Below, piece after piece: positions 9,331 to 25,104 of a stretch of DNA of 64,000 bases; the first letter of the stretch is position 1, and the number at the start of each line of letters is the position of its first letter. This DNA is from Emydura subglobosa. Its lineage: Eukaryota > Chordata > Testudines > Chelidae. Position numbers and translations under genes: made by a program. The notes under the pieces were generated by a model. That model did no database searches, was not told the DNA's origin, and worked only from the letters and a program-made list of their open reading frames with translations. Location of the stretch: the NCBI GenBank assembly GCA_007922225.1, contig ML679961.1, positions 10,557,930-10,621,929 on the forward strand. Reading direction: 5' to 3'.

Positions 9331-12059
9331 TCCCCAGTCTGCAGCGAAGAGATCCCAAAGGTGGGGAGTCGGGGGGGAGGGGGGTTGTCCTCTCCGGTGA
9401 CAGCCCAGATCAGACCAGCACTGTTCATCCTTTAGTGCAAGGCCTCTTGGGCGAAAGCCCCCCAGTCTGGAGGCAAGTGGGGCGAGCCTTTATCCATCCG
9501 CTGCTTTGTCGGACATAAACCCCATCCACGGGGCTCGTTTTTAGGGTGCTTTATAGTCAACGGTGTGTAGAAAGGAACGGAATTTCGTGAGCAAAAGAGA
9601 TACAGAGAGAGAGAGAAAAACCCCAGCAGGTTCTTCTCCGTGTCCTTAGCTGCGTTGACGTAGTAAGAAACAAGCTGGGCACAGCTCGCCCAGCGGGTAC
9701 AGGCCTGGGATCACTCGCTGGCCGGAGTGGTCTGGCGAGTCACAGAGCTGACCCGGCTGTGTCTGGACTGGGGCCGAGTTTATTGGTCTCGTGTCGGGCT
9801 GGGGAGGGGGGGAGGGGTTCGGCTGTTTTAAAAATACCTTTTCACCGCACCATAGGGGGCCGAAATAAACCCGCATCTCTGCACCCGGAGTCCATGGTGC
9901 GGTCAAGATGCCTTATGTCGTGTGCCAGTCTGAAGACCAGGCAAGTCCTGCGCCGAGCGGCTGCTCGGAGGCGCCTTGCTCAGCACAGCGCCCGCTAAGA
10001 CGTGTCTGGCGATAAGCCGATAAGCAGGTAGCGAGTGACCGCCCCCAGGACTTCAGGCCTTGCCGCTTAGAGAACATTTGCTCGGCCAGGCCCTCCATTA
10101 GCAGCTCCTAATCCGCCAGCCGGGCATTTCAGAGCCATTGGAATGGAAGGAGATTTTTATTAATGGTTCATGAGCCTAAAAGTCCAAACTGACTCTGGGA
10201 GCAGATTGTAACAGTTTGTGGCATTGTCGATGATACTTTTCTACTTCCCCCAACTCAAGTGATCTAACAAAGGTTAATCAGATCAGGAAGTGGGAAAGCT
10301 CCCCGCGCTGTTAACTAGGGTGGAACTGACATGTTTACTAGGAGATCTTTGAGGGCTCCCTCTAAACCTTTTTGCTGGTTACACCTTCCTTCCTTCCTTC
10401 CTTCCTTTCTGAGCTGGCATTACAAATAGCAAATTAAAATCATCCCAGGAAATGTAGCCCTCCTGCTTCTGAAGTGTTTTACAGCTGAGCTCAGCGGGCA
10501 CTGCCTGCCTGTTTGCTAAAGGTACCCTCAGCAGAGCGGCGTGTGAACCCAACAACATGCCCAGCCTTACCCTGGACCGTTTGAAAAATAATTGGCTCCA
10601 ATTCTGATGAGCCTCGAATTTGCTGGTATTTATTCCTGTCCCTGTGAGGTTTTTAAACCAAGCGGGTGGCCTCATTGCAGGCGGCTTTTGGCGTTGCTGC
10701 AAAAACTTTTTTTAAAAAATTATGTTTACAGCTTAAAACAAAAGCTGGCAGGGAATGAACTGGTTAAACTCCCTGGTGAGCTAAGTGCTCTATTGATCGC
10801 TATTGCTAGTTGTTCCGTGGCACAAACGATGGATCAGAAACGCTGATCTGATGGGTTGGCTCTCTGCGTTTGCACCGGTTTTATTTGGGGGGCTTGGACT
10901 GTGGGATTAAAAAGCAATTAAGGTGTGTTTTTAAAAAAAGCAGCTAAGGTGTGGGCAGTAGGGGTCGGGTCCTGTATTCCGGAGTGTGGAAGCATCGGTT
11001 TGTCCCTCTAACCTTTGCATATGAAAGGTGTTTTTATATTTGTTAAACCCTCTTACAAGATATGGCGAGGGGCAGCCGAGGACCGGATGCCTCTGCACTT
11101 TTCAGTCACTTCTGGACTGAAATGCTTGATTATCTAGGTCTATTCGTTTCTCTTTCGTTCACTAAAGAAATTGCAGATCGGTAACTCCCGAACTGTCCCT
11201 AACTCTGTGTGTGTGTCTGTGTGTGTGTGTGTGTACCTGTGTCTGTGTGTGCAGACCAAATCCCATTTATTATTGTGAAACCTTCTCCCGTTTTGTGATT
11301 TTTTTTGGAGGAGATGCACTCTGCAGTCAGATGGCCTCACAGCGGTTCCTGTTTTAATACGAATTTTGGAGCCTCTTTGGGCTTTCAAAGACCTACCCAA
11401 ACCACGCGTTCACACCAGTCCGTTCGAGGGGCCCGATTCTGGCTCGGACCACACTCTGACTTCAACTGGGGCTGCAGGAGGGATCTTTTCTTACAGCCTG
11501 AAAGGCAGTCCTGGGAACGTTAGTGCGGGTAACGATTATCGGACAGGGGGGTTGGTGGGGACATGATTGTCCTTTTAGATCAGATAAAGGGCCATGGAAA
11601 GCCCGGCTGGTGGAGTAAAGCAGAGTAGGGGGGTGTGGGGAAGTGTAACATATACAGATAATTCTACTTGAGGACAGGTGTGTGTGTGTGATCTGAGGAC
11701 AGCGTGTGAGGGTGTGTGCGTGTGTACATTTAGAAAAGCAGAGTACAACTACACACACACACATACACAACGTACTTTAAAAGCTAGCCGCCGTCTCTGC
11801 AGAGAGGTTGTGGAAACACACGAGGTCAGAGAGTAAAACAGAAAAGAAGAGGACGTTTTTTTCAACGGTGATTCCAAAGATGGTTCCAAAAGCGAAGTCT
11901 GCGCCTCTGTTTGCCGTCTAAACATGGCTGGGGTTGCGTCCCTCTGGAGGGACCAGTTTTGATAGGAACTCCCTTTCTAACTCCAATGCGGCAGCCAGAA
12001 GCCTGGGCTTAGTTGTTGGCCATCGGCTTGACCTGGTTGGACGAATCTAGATTGCCCGG
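9331..12059. other. Noncoding DNA 3' of OTX2, mostly unique
   Basis: No gene is seen. It contains a (CTTC)n run at 10,384-10,410 and a (GT)n stretch at 11,200-11,252. A K50-type TAATCC site lies at 10,109-10,114, and another TG-rich patch lies near 11,680-11,765. The low repeat content is compatible with regulatory DNA, but no element can be assigned from the sequence alone. Confidence 0.5.
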
Positions 12060-12900
12060 AGAGCCCGAGGGAGGCTTTGCCCGGCGTGCGCTTGCCTGGC
12101 ACCGGGTGGTTTCCGGCCTGCGTCTTCATTGGAATCGCTTCGCTTCTGCACCGGCCAGCATTTAGCTGCGTTTCCTCGCTCAGGACACGGGGCCCCCTCC
12201 CACATGGCCGGTGGGGTGGGGTGGGGAACAAGCCCTCCTCGGTCACTAGGGTGGACGCGGGAAGGGGGTTTGTGGTGGACTCCCGTTTTCATGCAAACAG
12301 CAACCCGCCTCTCTGCTTCCACCCACACCCCTCGCAGCCCGGGGCAGGGCTTTAGCCAGCCCCTGGCTTACCCGCAGCTGGGTGGGGGGCCAGGATGCAC
12401 GGGCTGCAGCTGGAGGAAGCGGCTTCTTTCTGCACATCTGGCCGGCCCCCGCCTTGGAAGTGAAGGCCGCGGGGGAGGGGGGAGGGAAGGCTGCGAAAAG
12501 GCAGGGGGTCTTTGCCAGGGGATGGGAGGATCCGGGATTCAGATCTCTTCCCCAGGGACACCTCTCTCCAGTCTGACAGGGAGCCGCTCCCCTCGCCGAT
12601 TCCCATCCTCCCTGACTCCTCTCCCGGCCCCCGCGGGCAGGGAGCGCCCGGTGAAAAAGTCCTCAGGGTTAGCCCGGGTCCACACACAGTCCAGCCGCGC
12701 CTGGCGCAGCCCAACGCGTCTCTTCCTTTCTTACCGACGGGGACAGCCTGATGCCGGTGAAAGGGACCGCTGGGGCTCTCCTGGACGCCGTCTCTGCAAA
12801 ACTGGACATCTCGCCCTGCACTCAAAGCAAGAAGCAGCCCCAGGGAAGGCAGGGGCAGAATTCCCACTGGCTTCAGTGGGGGAGCAGGGGGGGAGCCCAT
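12060..12900. promoter_or_regulatory. GC-rich, CpG-containing block
   Basis: GC-rich DNA with many CpGs gives overlapping long open frames on both strands. None encodes a recognisable domain, and the overlap on both strands is what GC-rich noncoding DNA produces. Probably an orphan CpG island within the OTX2 regulatory domain. Confidence 0.4.
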
Positions 12901-13099
12901 CAGTAAAATAATCACATTCTCTGCCCCTCCTGCAGGGAAAACCCCCATCTGGCTGCTGCCTTTCGGCCCCAGGGTTGGGGCACGTTGCTCTTGGCCTGTA
13001 CAGGCTGATGCCGCAGGGACCCCCCTCATCGAGCTAAAAAAGTCCTCGCCTTGGGGAACAAAAAACTTTGGGGGGAGTTGGGTAAGAAAGAGCGACGCC

Positions 13100-15600
13100 C
13101 GCTGGGCTGGGGTGGGCGCCAAGCGGGCGTGGTTCGCAGCCCAGGCGGGGATGCTCCGGTCTTATCAGAAGGACAAACACAAGCAGGCTCCAGCGATGAG
13201 TAAATAAGGCTGGCTTTTACACATAACTATCCTCCCCCCCCCCCTCCGCGTAGCCTTGGAAACTGACAAAGCTCCGCCGGAGCTGGGGGAGCCAGAGCTT
13301 ATCACCTTTGGTTCAAAATAAAAACAAATGCTGTTAAGAAATTGGGAAGGGGGGTGAGCACAGACTGGACGGGGCCCAAGGAGTGTCAGCGGGACTGACT
13401 GATGCAGGGATGTCGTGAGCATGAAGGAAAACGATGGAAGATATGGAAACTTACACAGGCACTGAAAATTGCCCCGATAAAGCCCATTCAGATCACCTGC
13501 AAGTGCAATTGCTGGCGGGGGTAACAGCTGTGAAGTCTGTCACCCTATGGAAGAGTTCCCCTGTGTGATCAGAGACTGAAGAGGAGCACGATTGGAGTGA
13601 ATGGCAGGGGGTCGGGGGTTTTTTCAAAAAAAAGATCTGGCCGCTGAAGGTTTTTTTGCTTTTCATTTTCCGTTCCAGATCACAGTGCTTGAGTGAGGGT
13701 TTTACTTCTATTTCTTTTTAGGAAGACATTTTCCTTGAGCCTCAGATCTCACATTTGGGTTTAGACATAAAATAGATTCGGATCACCTGTCTCTTCCCCC
13801 ACGTCTAATTCCGAATGCCTTCCCCAAAATGCAGTCTATAGGAAACGAATCAGACTTGAAGGTCGATCTGCAAAAGCAGTGGAAAATAGTTTTGAAATGT
13901 TTTGCTTTCTTTTTTCCTCACCACCTCGATTTTTGCAGTTTGCCAGTATAGAATCAAATGACTTTTCACCTAAATCAGCTTTAAAACAGAATCAATAAAT
14001 ATACCGAGATGTTTAAAATGCTAGATACCCCTAAACAAGATGAACGTCCTGACATTATTTAGCTTTTCTGATTAAGAAAAACATTAAATGCCTTTCTCCA
14101 TTAAAAACTAGGGTTAACTACCAGAACAAAACAAAACAAAAAGAAAATAATCCTTCGTGGGAAAAGCAAAAATTTTCTTTTTTCTTTTCTTTTCTCTTAC
14201 AAGGAAAAGCATTTTCAGATAATATTTCGCTTAAATCCATTTTTGCCATCGCTGAATTAAACCAAATCACCGGAGATAACCTTTAGGCATTGTCTTTTTT
14301 TACATTGTCAGGAAGAACATTACAAATATTGCTACATTTTCCTACAGGAGAAACGGACTTATTAATTTATTGTCTTTGAAGTGGTCTGCTCAAAAGTCGG
14401 ACACACTTGTTAGAAAAGAAGTATAAAGACTATTAAATACTGGTTCGCTTTGAACTTCGTTTCAGCTGATGACCAATCATTCTTTCTCTATATGTTGCAA
14501 AATAATAAAATTACCAACAAAAACTTCCATTCATTTGAGAGCTGACTCATTTGCTGAATAGTGTCGTTTATTTTTTAAAGGATAATGTTGCCTGGCAATT
14601 CTAGGGCACACTAAAACAGAAATAAATACATTAATCAGAAGTGAGTTATTTTACATGCATCAAACCTGCATAATTTATACCGTCAGTTTAGACTAGGGGA
14701 GGGAAAAGACAAATGAAATATAAGAGATTAGGTGACGCAACAAGATAAGGTGGAGAAATGCAAAAAGAAGAATCTCTCCTTGGTCTTTTTTTTAAAAACT
14801 ACCATAAACTATAATCAAGTATAATGATCAGGTCCTGTAAATGTATTGATCAAGAAGAGAATTCAGAGTTGAGAGGAAATCCTGGCTATTTCCTTCAACA
14901 AACCCAAAACTAGTTTATTAGAATGATTTGATCACAGGCTTCACAACAATCAGAAAAACTACACAACAGGCTCAGGTTTGAAGTAGATGAATAATAAATA
15001 GCTGCAGCTCAGGCGGTTTTAATGTTTTGAATGGTGGCCACATTCAAAACAGAATATAATTTTGAGCTCTGCTTGGGGCGACTGCTGGGCCCACTGCACA
15101 ATTTGTATCTGTGTGTATGTGTGATGAGAAAGAGAAAAGCAGGTACACATTTTTTTTTTTAAAGGGACCAATTTTCCCCCAGCAGTTTCAAGAAAGAAGC
15201 AAAACTGACCAGGGCTCTTTGTACTCAGCTTTCGAAATTATACCTTTAAAACTTTTCCCAAACTCCTTTGTTCAGACATCACTTCTGCCTGAATTGCTCT
15301 CAGATGCCTATTGCCGCAGAAAGTTTATAGTAGCAGGAGCAAGGGCCCTTCCACCAAACAGGACATTTCTCTCTCCCTCTCTGTGCATTTCACCCCTAGT
15401 AATGCTGGGCACTGACTACAAAGCCCCTTTCCACCCTCTGACAATACCGGATGATTTTGTTTTCACATTAGCTGAGATGATCTTGAAGTGACCCACTGGA
15501 CATTTTTTGATTGAACACAAAGTCAACCCTTGTTGTATTTTCTACCTCTACCAAAGGAAAGCATCAGCTGGTGGGGCACCCATGGAAAAGATGAGGTTGA
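13100..15600. other. AT-rich, repeat-poor noncoding DNA distal to the OTX2 3' end
   Basis: No gene, SINE or LINE is recognisable. The stretch from about 13,650 to 15,100 is AT-rich with many A/T homopolymers and homeodomain-type ATTA cores. It has a TAATCC at 14,148-14,153 and minus-strand AATAAA hexamers at 14,371-14,366, 14,572-14,567 and 14,919-14,914. Part of it could be distal 3' UTR or a conserved noncoding element. Confidence 0.4.
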
Positions 15601-15659
15601 ATGAGCTCTTGTCTCAGTTCAGTATAGCAGAGTAATAGTTGCCTTTTCCCTGGAGCCCC

Positions 15660-16980
15660 CACCCCCTTTATTTTTAATATACTTTGACATCTGCTGCGTT
15701 GAGCTACTTTCCCACTTTTCCATAAATCACCCTGTGCAATTAAAATGGAAGACAACCATAAATTGTGCTAGAACCATTCATTTTAATATACTTATACATA
15801 TCTGCCAATCCAGGAAAAAGAAAGGTTTATGCATATATATCTTTTTTTTAATTAACATCTGCAAGCATAAACGACAATGAATTTCTCTGCTTAAATTCAT
15901 CAAGGTCAGAGCAACTGACCAATGTCCTGTTTCATTTCTACTGCCGGCTTGGCCAACAGGTAGTTACTACAGATGAGTTTGGTGTCCTTTGTGTGTTCTC
16001 GATCTCTTTCATTCAGAGAGAGTTTGTTGTGAAAAGTTTCAGTACAGTTCACCTGTGGTGAAAGGTGATCTTTTTAGGTGTTTGTTTTTTAAAAGATACT
16101 AGGTAACTCAGTTGCTCTGAATTTCACTTATAATTAAAACCTATTTAATCACAGCAGAACCCCTGCTGGGGAGGAGTTCACAGTTGCATACAATACAGGA
16201 GATCACAGTTTTGAAGTCTAGCACAGATTAAAAACCACAGATGTACCATTTATATAAGACACACACTGATTGTCTCTTTAAAACTACATATTGACTCCTT
16301 ATGAACATTTCTCTCTTTTTTCTTTTTCTTTTTTTTTTAAATAAAGTAGTGCAGCTTGGACAATCAGTCGCACAACCCACACAACCCTGAACCAAGGTCT
16401 GTCAGTGCCAACTAGCAAGTTGGTCATGAAACAGTTGAATGAGCTTGAGAAAGAAAGAGAGAGAAAGAGACGCTGTCCATTCCAAGGATTTTTTTAACCA
16501 AGGGTTGGCTCGCACACTGGAAACCTCTGGGTGAAGGATCTTTCCACACACACACAAAAGAAAGGAAAGAGAGAGAGAAAAAAAAAACCTAATTTTTTTT
16601 TTTTTTTTTAACCTGGCCCATAGCTGGAATGATCTGCCATTCCTTTCAAACAAAGAAACCCAACAATTGGCTAAAACTATAAAGAACACAGGTTGGTCTG
16701 TCTGCTTCTGCTCAGTAGATGAGCTGGCCTTTTAAAGCCTTCTTCCTTCCTTTCCTCTTTATTTCTTTCCAGAGCTTTTGAGCAGGAGGTGAATCTAGGT
16801 TGGATCACACCAACTGTCTCTCTTTTTTTTTTTTTTTTAATTATTTTTCTTTTTTTCTTTTTTTCTCTTTAATTTAACCAAGACCTGACTAAAACTGGAA
16901 TGTTCAACCCAGCATGTTTATTATTATAATTATAATTATTCTTATCATCATCATCATCACAAAGGGGTCCTAACAGGCCT
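15660..16980 (-). other. OTX2: OTX2 3' UTR (extent uncertain)
   Basis: The 3' UTR starts directly after the TGA at 16,983-16,981. It opens with an AT-rich stretch including (ATG)n/(ATA)n and long A runs on the transcript strand. AATAAA hexamers on the minus strand lie at 16,922-16,917 (60 nt after the stop), 16,763-16,758 (220 nt) and 15,672-15,667 (about 1.3 kb). The boundary given uses the last of these. Which signal is used cannot be decided by eye. Confidence 0.45.
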
Positions 16981-20491
<3,511 letters not shown>

Positions 20492-20776
20492 CTGGAAAGG
20501 GGAAGAAAGGGGAGGGGAAAGAGCTGCTTTAACCGAGCTGCCGGGAGAAGATCTTTTATCTCCGGCGGCCTGCTGGAGTGTGAATCTTAGCGGGCAATCC
20601 CTCCGCTCTCAGAGCACCCCGAGACCGCCAGCTGCATTTTGGACCGGAGGAGACTGACTAGATAAATGCTGTGTTAAAAAAAAAGTGACACCCCAAACAG
20701 TAATTACAACCCGCCTGGCGGGAGCACAACCCCCCCCCCCCAGGCCTTCAAATGCACACATTGTATTGCTCCCCCG

Positions 20777-20925
20777 GGTATTTGCATAGGGGTGCTTCGG
20801 CTGGCACTAGCTAATTGTCGCAAACAAAACTTGATTGGAGCCATTGGCAGACACAAAGAAGCCCTTGGCTAAATAAATAATGCCGATAACAAAGCCCATC
20901 GGTGGGAAACAAAGGAACAATTCAG
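20777..20925. promoter_or_regulatory. Candidate POU/SOX-type regulatory cluster
   Basis: A perfect octamer ATTTGCAT lies at 20,780-20,787. Several SOX-like cores follow: ACAAAACTTGATTGG near 20,825, ACACAAAG near 20,852, AACAAAGCCC near 20,887 and AAACAAAGGAACAAT near 20,908. The cluster lies 290-430 bp upstream of the first coding exon. POU and SOX factors are known regulators of neural OTX2 expression. The motif match is direct, the function is inferred. Confidence 0.35.
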
Positions 20926-21292
20926 GAAAGCGATCTCCCCCTCGGTCTGGGGCAGGGCTTTTTAATTATCCCGGCTTTTGCCACATTCAACTGCTCCGCG
21001 CCCCCAAAGGCTGGTGCATTTCAGAGCTGACATGCATGCCATCTTGGAAAGAGCCAGACTTCTCCGGCCCAGCACTAGCAGGCCACGTCTGAAGTGATTT
21101 CCACCAGGCATTTTTCGCCTAATTAGTACTTGGGGTAATTAGATTTCGAGGTAAGTAAGAGATGTATTAGGCTTGCAGAAACTCTTGATTCTGGAGCTGA
21201 CGCTAAACAAACAAGTATTTCACTTGCAAACGCAAATCGGCACCGAGCTAAACTTGCTTCCAGATTTCCTCCCGGCTTTGCCTCGTGTTTAG

Positions 21293-21613
21293 TGCAAGAG
21301 GAACATCCAGCATCGGCGGATTTTGCTGTCCATCGCGGGCTGTGTTCACAGGAAGACGCACCAGGACCAGGCGTCCCACTCCTGCATGTGGAACGCGCAC
21401 AGCTGGGTGGCCACGAAGAAGCGGAGCGGTGACTGGGAGGAGAAGTGCCAGCATCTCATTTTCCAGCCCCAAATTGCCTTGGGTGGCTGCATCCCTAGAC
21501 CTACTATTTGGTATGCAGCCGCCTTCCCCCTACCTCCCCCCAACAAAAACTATTTCTTTTTTCACCTGGCTCCTTGTTTCAGGGCTCCAACGTGCGCCAT
21601 TGACACGTCCTGA
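21293..21613 (+). other. Open frame with coding-like periodicity, unidentified
   Basis: An open frame runs from just after a TAG (21,290-21,292) to TGA at 21,611-21,613. Over the first 58 codons (to 21,466) I count G or C at 28/58 first, 25/58 second and 51/58 third positions. That is about 48, 43 and 88 percent, the profile of a GC-rich vertebrate exon. The bias fades after 21,466. The TAG also ends a pyrimidine-rich stretch (CCTCGTGTTTAG), so it could be a splice acceptor. The peptide includes CVHRKTHQDQASHSC and KKRSGDWEEKCQHL, which I do not recognise. A minus-strand frame with the same third-position bias also exists but is stopped at 21,348-21,346. It could be an antisense exon, a captured gene fragment or chance. 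Confidence 0.3.
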
Positions 21614-23254
21614 CAGATTCAATCCGTAGTATTTGTCTAATAAAATGTTGCCCTTCTCTTGGAAAGAGCAAAGGACTTTACAACTTTGATGAAGCTACAT
21701 TTTTTTTTTCCAAAATGGCGGACAAAGGGTCAGGAATTTCCAAGTCTGCCAGTCTCTAGAAGGTTTGGATGGTGATCTTTAGACTGGCTGGCTTCCTGCA
21801 CAGATGGCATAAAGAAGCCAGCGATTTTAATGAAGTCCTGAATACAGACGTTAATTAATTGTTCGTGTAACAAAAACAGACCTCCTTTAATTCAAAGTTC
21901 ATGTAAAAAAAAACCCGTGAATGTTTGAGACATTTCAGGGTTCCCCCCAGTTCAAAGGTAGATATTGCATCAAATAAATCCATATCATCCAAGTTATAAA
22001 ACAAAGCCATCTTGCTCTATTTCAGTTTCTATGTTAGTGCAAACCCCTAGGAAGGGTTTTAATTAGTTTATTAATTGGGGTTCGTTTGGTTTTTTAACTT
22101 TCCTGAATTGCATGAGTTAATTTATAAATTCAGATCATTATTATTATTTTTGCTCTTGAACCTAATTGTAAATAATTTGCAAACCCTACTTCTACTGGGG
22201 AGAAAAATACTAATTTGCTAGGCTAAGAAGACACAGATTTGTTTTTAAAAGAATACTGTGTGTGCATATTTGTATGTGTGTGTGAATTACATACATGTAT
22301 CAGACACACACAGAGACCTAATACACACATATTGTTCATTCACCCATCTTCGGAAGGGTGTATTTCACGAAAATCCCTTCTGAAAGAATTTCAGTTTAAA
22401 TTTTAAACCCAAAAAAATCGCTTACTTGTATTGTTTTGAGGTTTGACCACATGTAACTTTTAGAGGGGCATTCCCAGTCCCAGGTTCCTACTGAAATAAG
22501 ATGGAAAGCTTCCATCCTGGGTTGCAAACTTTTTTTCAAGTGAATTCGTTTTCATGAATGACTTGCCTTTGTGGGAAAGAGATTTTGCCTATCTTCAAAA
22601 GAAAAAAGGCGCAGAAAAACTACAGGACTTTGCATGTGGAGGGAGACAATATAAACCCAAGGCGTTTAGCAAACACACTACCCTGCAAACCTGGGAACAC
22701 AATGCAAAGTTGGGTTTACGTCCTACCTGGTTAGTAGCCGGGCCCCTTGCAAGCGGGTTGGCTGGTCTGACCCTCCTCATAGCAAGGGTTGCAGTTTTAT
22801 ATCTAACGGCTCTTCTGCGCAATCTGTCACTTTCTCCCTCTCCACCAAAGAGCCAACCTACCAGTTGCTCTGTCCCTCGCTCAATCATAATGACCCCGTC
22901 CAAGAATTAATTATAATAAATGTTTTCTTGATAAACTAACGAGATAATCCGAGCGGCACACGTTCCCTAATTACGGGACGCCGGGCCCGGCGCTGCAGAT
23001 CCTGTGCGCTGATTAATTTTCTGCCTGATGGCAGTGAAACAAAACAGATATGGACTGGCATACTGGGGATCAAAACAAGCAGCCCGGTGTTTGCCCTTCC
23101 AAGAACTGCAGAGAAAGTTTGGAGGCCCTGGGGAATCACCCAGGGTTGGTGCTTCGGCTCGGCGTGAGGGAATCAGGGAAAGGATGGGAATGGAGAGAAC
23201 TCCCCTTTTTTGGTGCGGAGTCACTTCCTGGGTGTTTTTGTTTTATGGTTTTTT

Positions 23255-23302
23255 GGGGGTTTGTGTGTGTGTGTGTGACACTGTTTCACACACACACACA
23301 CC
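23255..23302. repeat. (GT)n-(CA)n inverted microsatellite hairpin
   Basis: A (GT)n run is followed by GACACTGTTTCA and then a (CA)n run. The arms can pair for about 14 bp around a very short loop. Confidence 0.8.
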
Positions 23303-24880
23303 CTCTGTCTCTCAACAGGAAGGGGAACTTTTCGCATTCCAAAATTAGCCGTGGGTTAAGCGGTCTGATCAAATTTTGCTCTGATTTTTAGCTAATAATC
23401 CTCCAAAACTCACAGCTCTCCTTCAAAAGAAGCCAGCTAGAATTGTAAACACCTCGCCCTGCATTGCCGTACAATAACACCACCTGCACGGGTAAAATCA
23501 GAGACCAAACCGTGAAGGGACCAACCGACTATATACTGAAGCCCTCAAATCCAGCCGTGCTCAGGCTTTTAAAAAACCATGTTGTATTTGATTTGCACTG
23601 AAGCACGCGTTTGATCGCCAAATGCCAATAAACGGAGACCCAAATTACTGAATTATTCGGAGTACAGAGAAGATTTATCACTGGGGAGGAACTTGCACCG
23701 GGTTTACCTTCTTCGACTAAAGGCGAACAAGTCAAAGAGGTGCAGACTTGACACATCACATATATATACAATAGAAGTTCCAGTTTAGCTAGCGTTGTAA
23801 AGGCGTTTTCAAAGAAGGAAAGTGGCAGAGTCGGGTGTACCAAGCAAATGGTTTTACGCTTTTTACACTGTAATTTCTACACCTATAGTAAAGCCGTTTG
23901 CGTTATATACACGATTCTGGAGTATTTAGAAAGCACCTTCCCAGTGATAGCCAAACCAATGGACTCCCTTTTAGAAATTGATCCAATTCCTGTCTTTCAT
24001 TTAAAAAGCAGACCGAAGCAGCTTCCCATTTCTTTATTTATTTCTCCACCCCAAGATGCTTTAAGGAGTTATCCCTCCCTCCCCTTCCCCCCCCTTTTTA
24101 GTTTATGTTTTTCAATCTAACCCATTTCTTGTTGCCTCGAGTCCTTTCTGGTCAAAGCCATGTTTGCAAAACGACTTTCCCTTTGCTTAGTCCATCGATC
24201 GGGAGTCCTAGGCAGAAATCTGTTTATCAATAACCGCCGAGGCCAGGGATTTCATTCCAATTATTTGTTATTTAAGAGGTATATGCACGGCTGGGTGGTG
24301 CCTGCAGTCAAGAGGATCAGGCCGACAATCACAACATGTCGTTGTGGGTTTTTTCATGGAAGAAGCTCAGTCTTTAGGAAGAGAGTCCCAGAGACAACAA
24401 CAGAAAGGAAGGAAAGGGGGGAAATTCGAGGGGAAGTGTCTACCCGCCTCCTCAATTAGCTAATTTGGTCTCTGCGTTTTCATTCAGAGGAAAGAATCTA
24501 CATTTCGGGGCAAGGAAAATCAATTAAACTGGGGCAGATCTAAACACGCTTTCCTCCCCCCTTTCTCCCCCCCCCGCCCCCCAACTCATCCGGGCTGCGA
24601 AAATATGTTCGGTCCTAACTGAAAATAACAATGGGAAATGTTTCGTTTCAAGAGAGAGTGTCTTACTTATTTGGATGACTGCAATATGCAAAGAAAAATC
24701 CTCAGTCAACTGTTCAGAAAAAAAAAAAACCCGAACCCAAACAACACAAAGCAGTGGTTTTATGGCAGCTATCTGGCTGTAATCTCAACTGATCCATCAG
24801 CTCCAAAGATTCAAGGAGAGGCGAGTAACATCAACATGCTCCGAAAAACAAATTTCAAAAAGCAAACCGTTCTCACTTAC

Positions 24881-24972
24881 CTTGCAGCTTCCAGGAAGCC
24901 TTGGGGAGGGGGAGGAGGAGGGCAAAAAAACTGACCAAATTATCCTGGCCACATTCAAAATAAAGAGTTCTC
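24881..24972 (-). other. OTX2: OTX2 5' noncoding exon
   Basis: A 92-bp exon is supported on the minus strand by an acceptor TTTCTTTTGTAG (AG at 24,974-24,973) and a near-perfect donor GCAAG|GTAAGTGAG (exon end 24,881). Its sequence begins GAGAACTCTTTATTTTGAAT. The known OTX2 gene has two noncoding 5' exons about 4-5 kb upstream of the ATG exon, which fits. The exon has no open frame that joins to the OTX2 start. Confidence 0.65.
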
Positions 24973-25104
24973 CTACAAAAGAAACCACAGAGCAGTAGGT
25001 TAGAAATCTTGCATTCTTCCACCTTCCCCAAGAAGTACACGCAAAAGGGGGGAGCGATGCTACAGGAGGCTAAGACTACCGATGGCTCGGGGGATGCAGT
25101 GGCT

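Larger units (their letters stand above)
20492..24880 (-). other. OTX2: OTX2 5' intron
   Basis: The intron is about 4.4 kb, from a consensus donor AAG|GTAAGTGAG at 24,881/24,880 to the pyrimidine-rich acceptor at 20,492. It holds no recognisable LINE or SINE. Inside lie an octamer and SOX-type motif cluster (20,777-20,925), a codon-periodic GC-rich patch (21,293-21,466), AT-rich blocks with many ATTA cores (21,850-22,150), TAATCC sites near 22,945 and 23,396, and a GT/CA hairpin (23,255-23,302). Such repeat-free introns of developmental genes often hold enhancers; that is inference. Confidence 0.75.

Noticed and set aside
12129..12911. Long plus-strand open frame of 260 codons
   Set aside because: It overlaps an equally long minus-strand frame, has no recognisable domain, is rich in Gly/Pro/Arg/Ser as GC-rich noncoding DNA is, and shows no splice or start context.
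24160..24459. Plus-strand 99-codon frame upstream of the OTX2 ATG exon
   Set aside because: No codon-position bias or recognisable domain. Likely chance.
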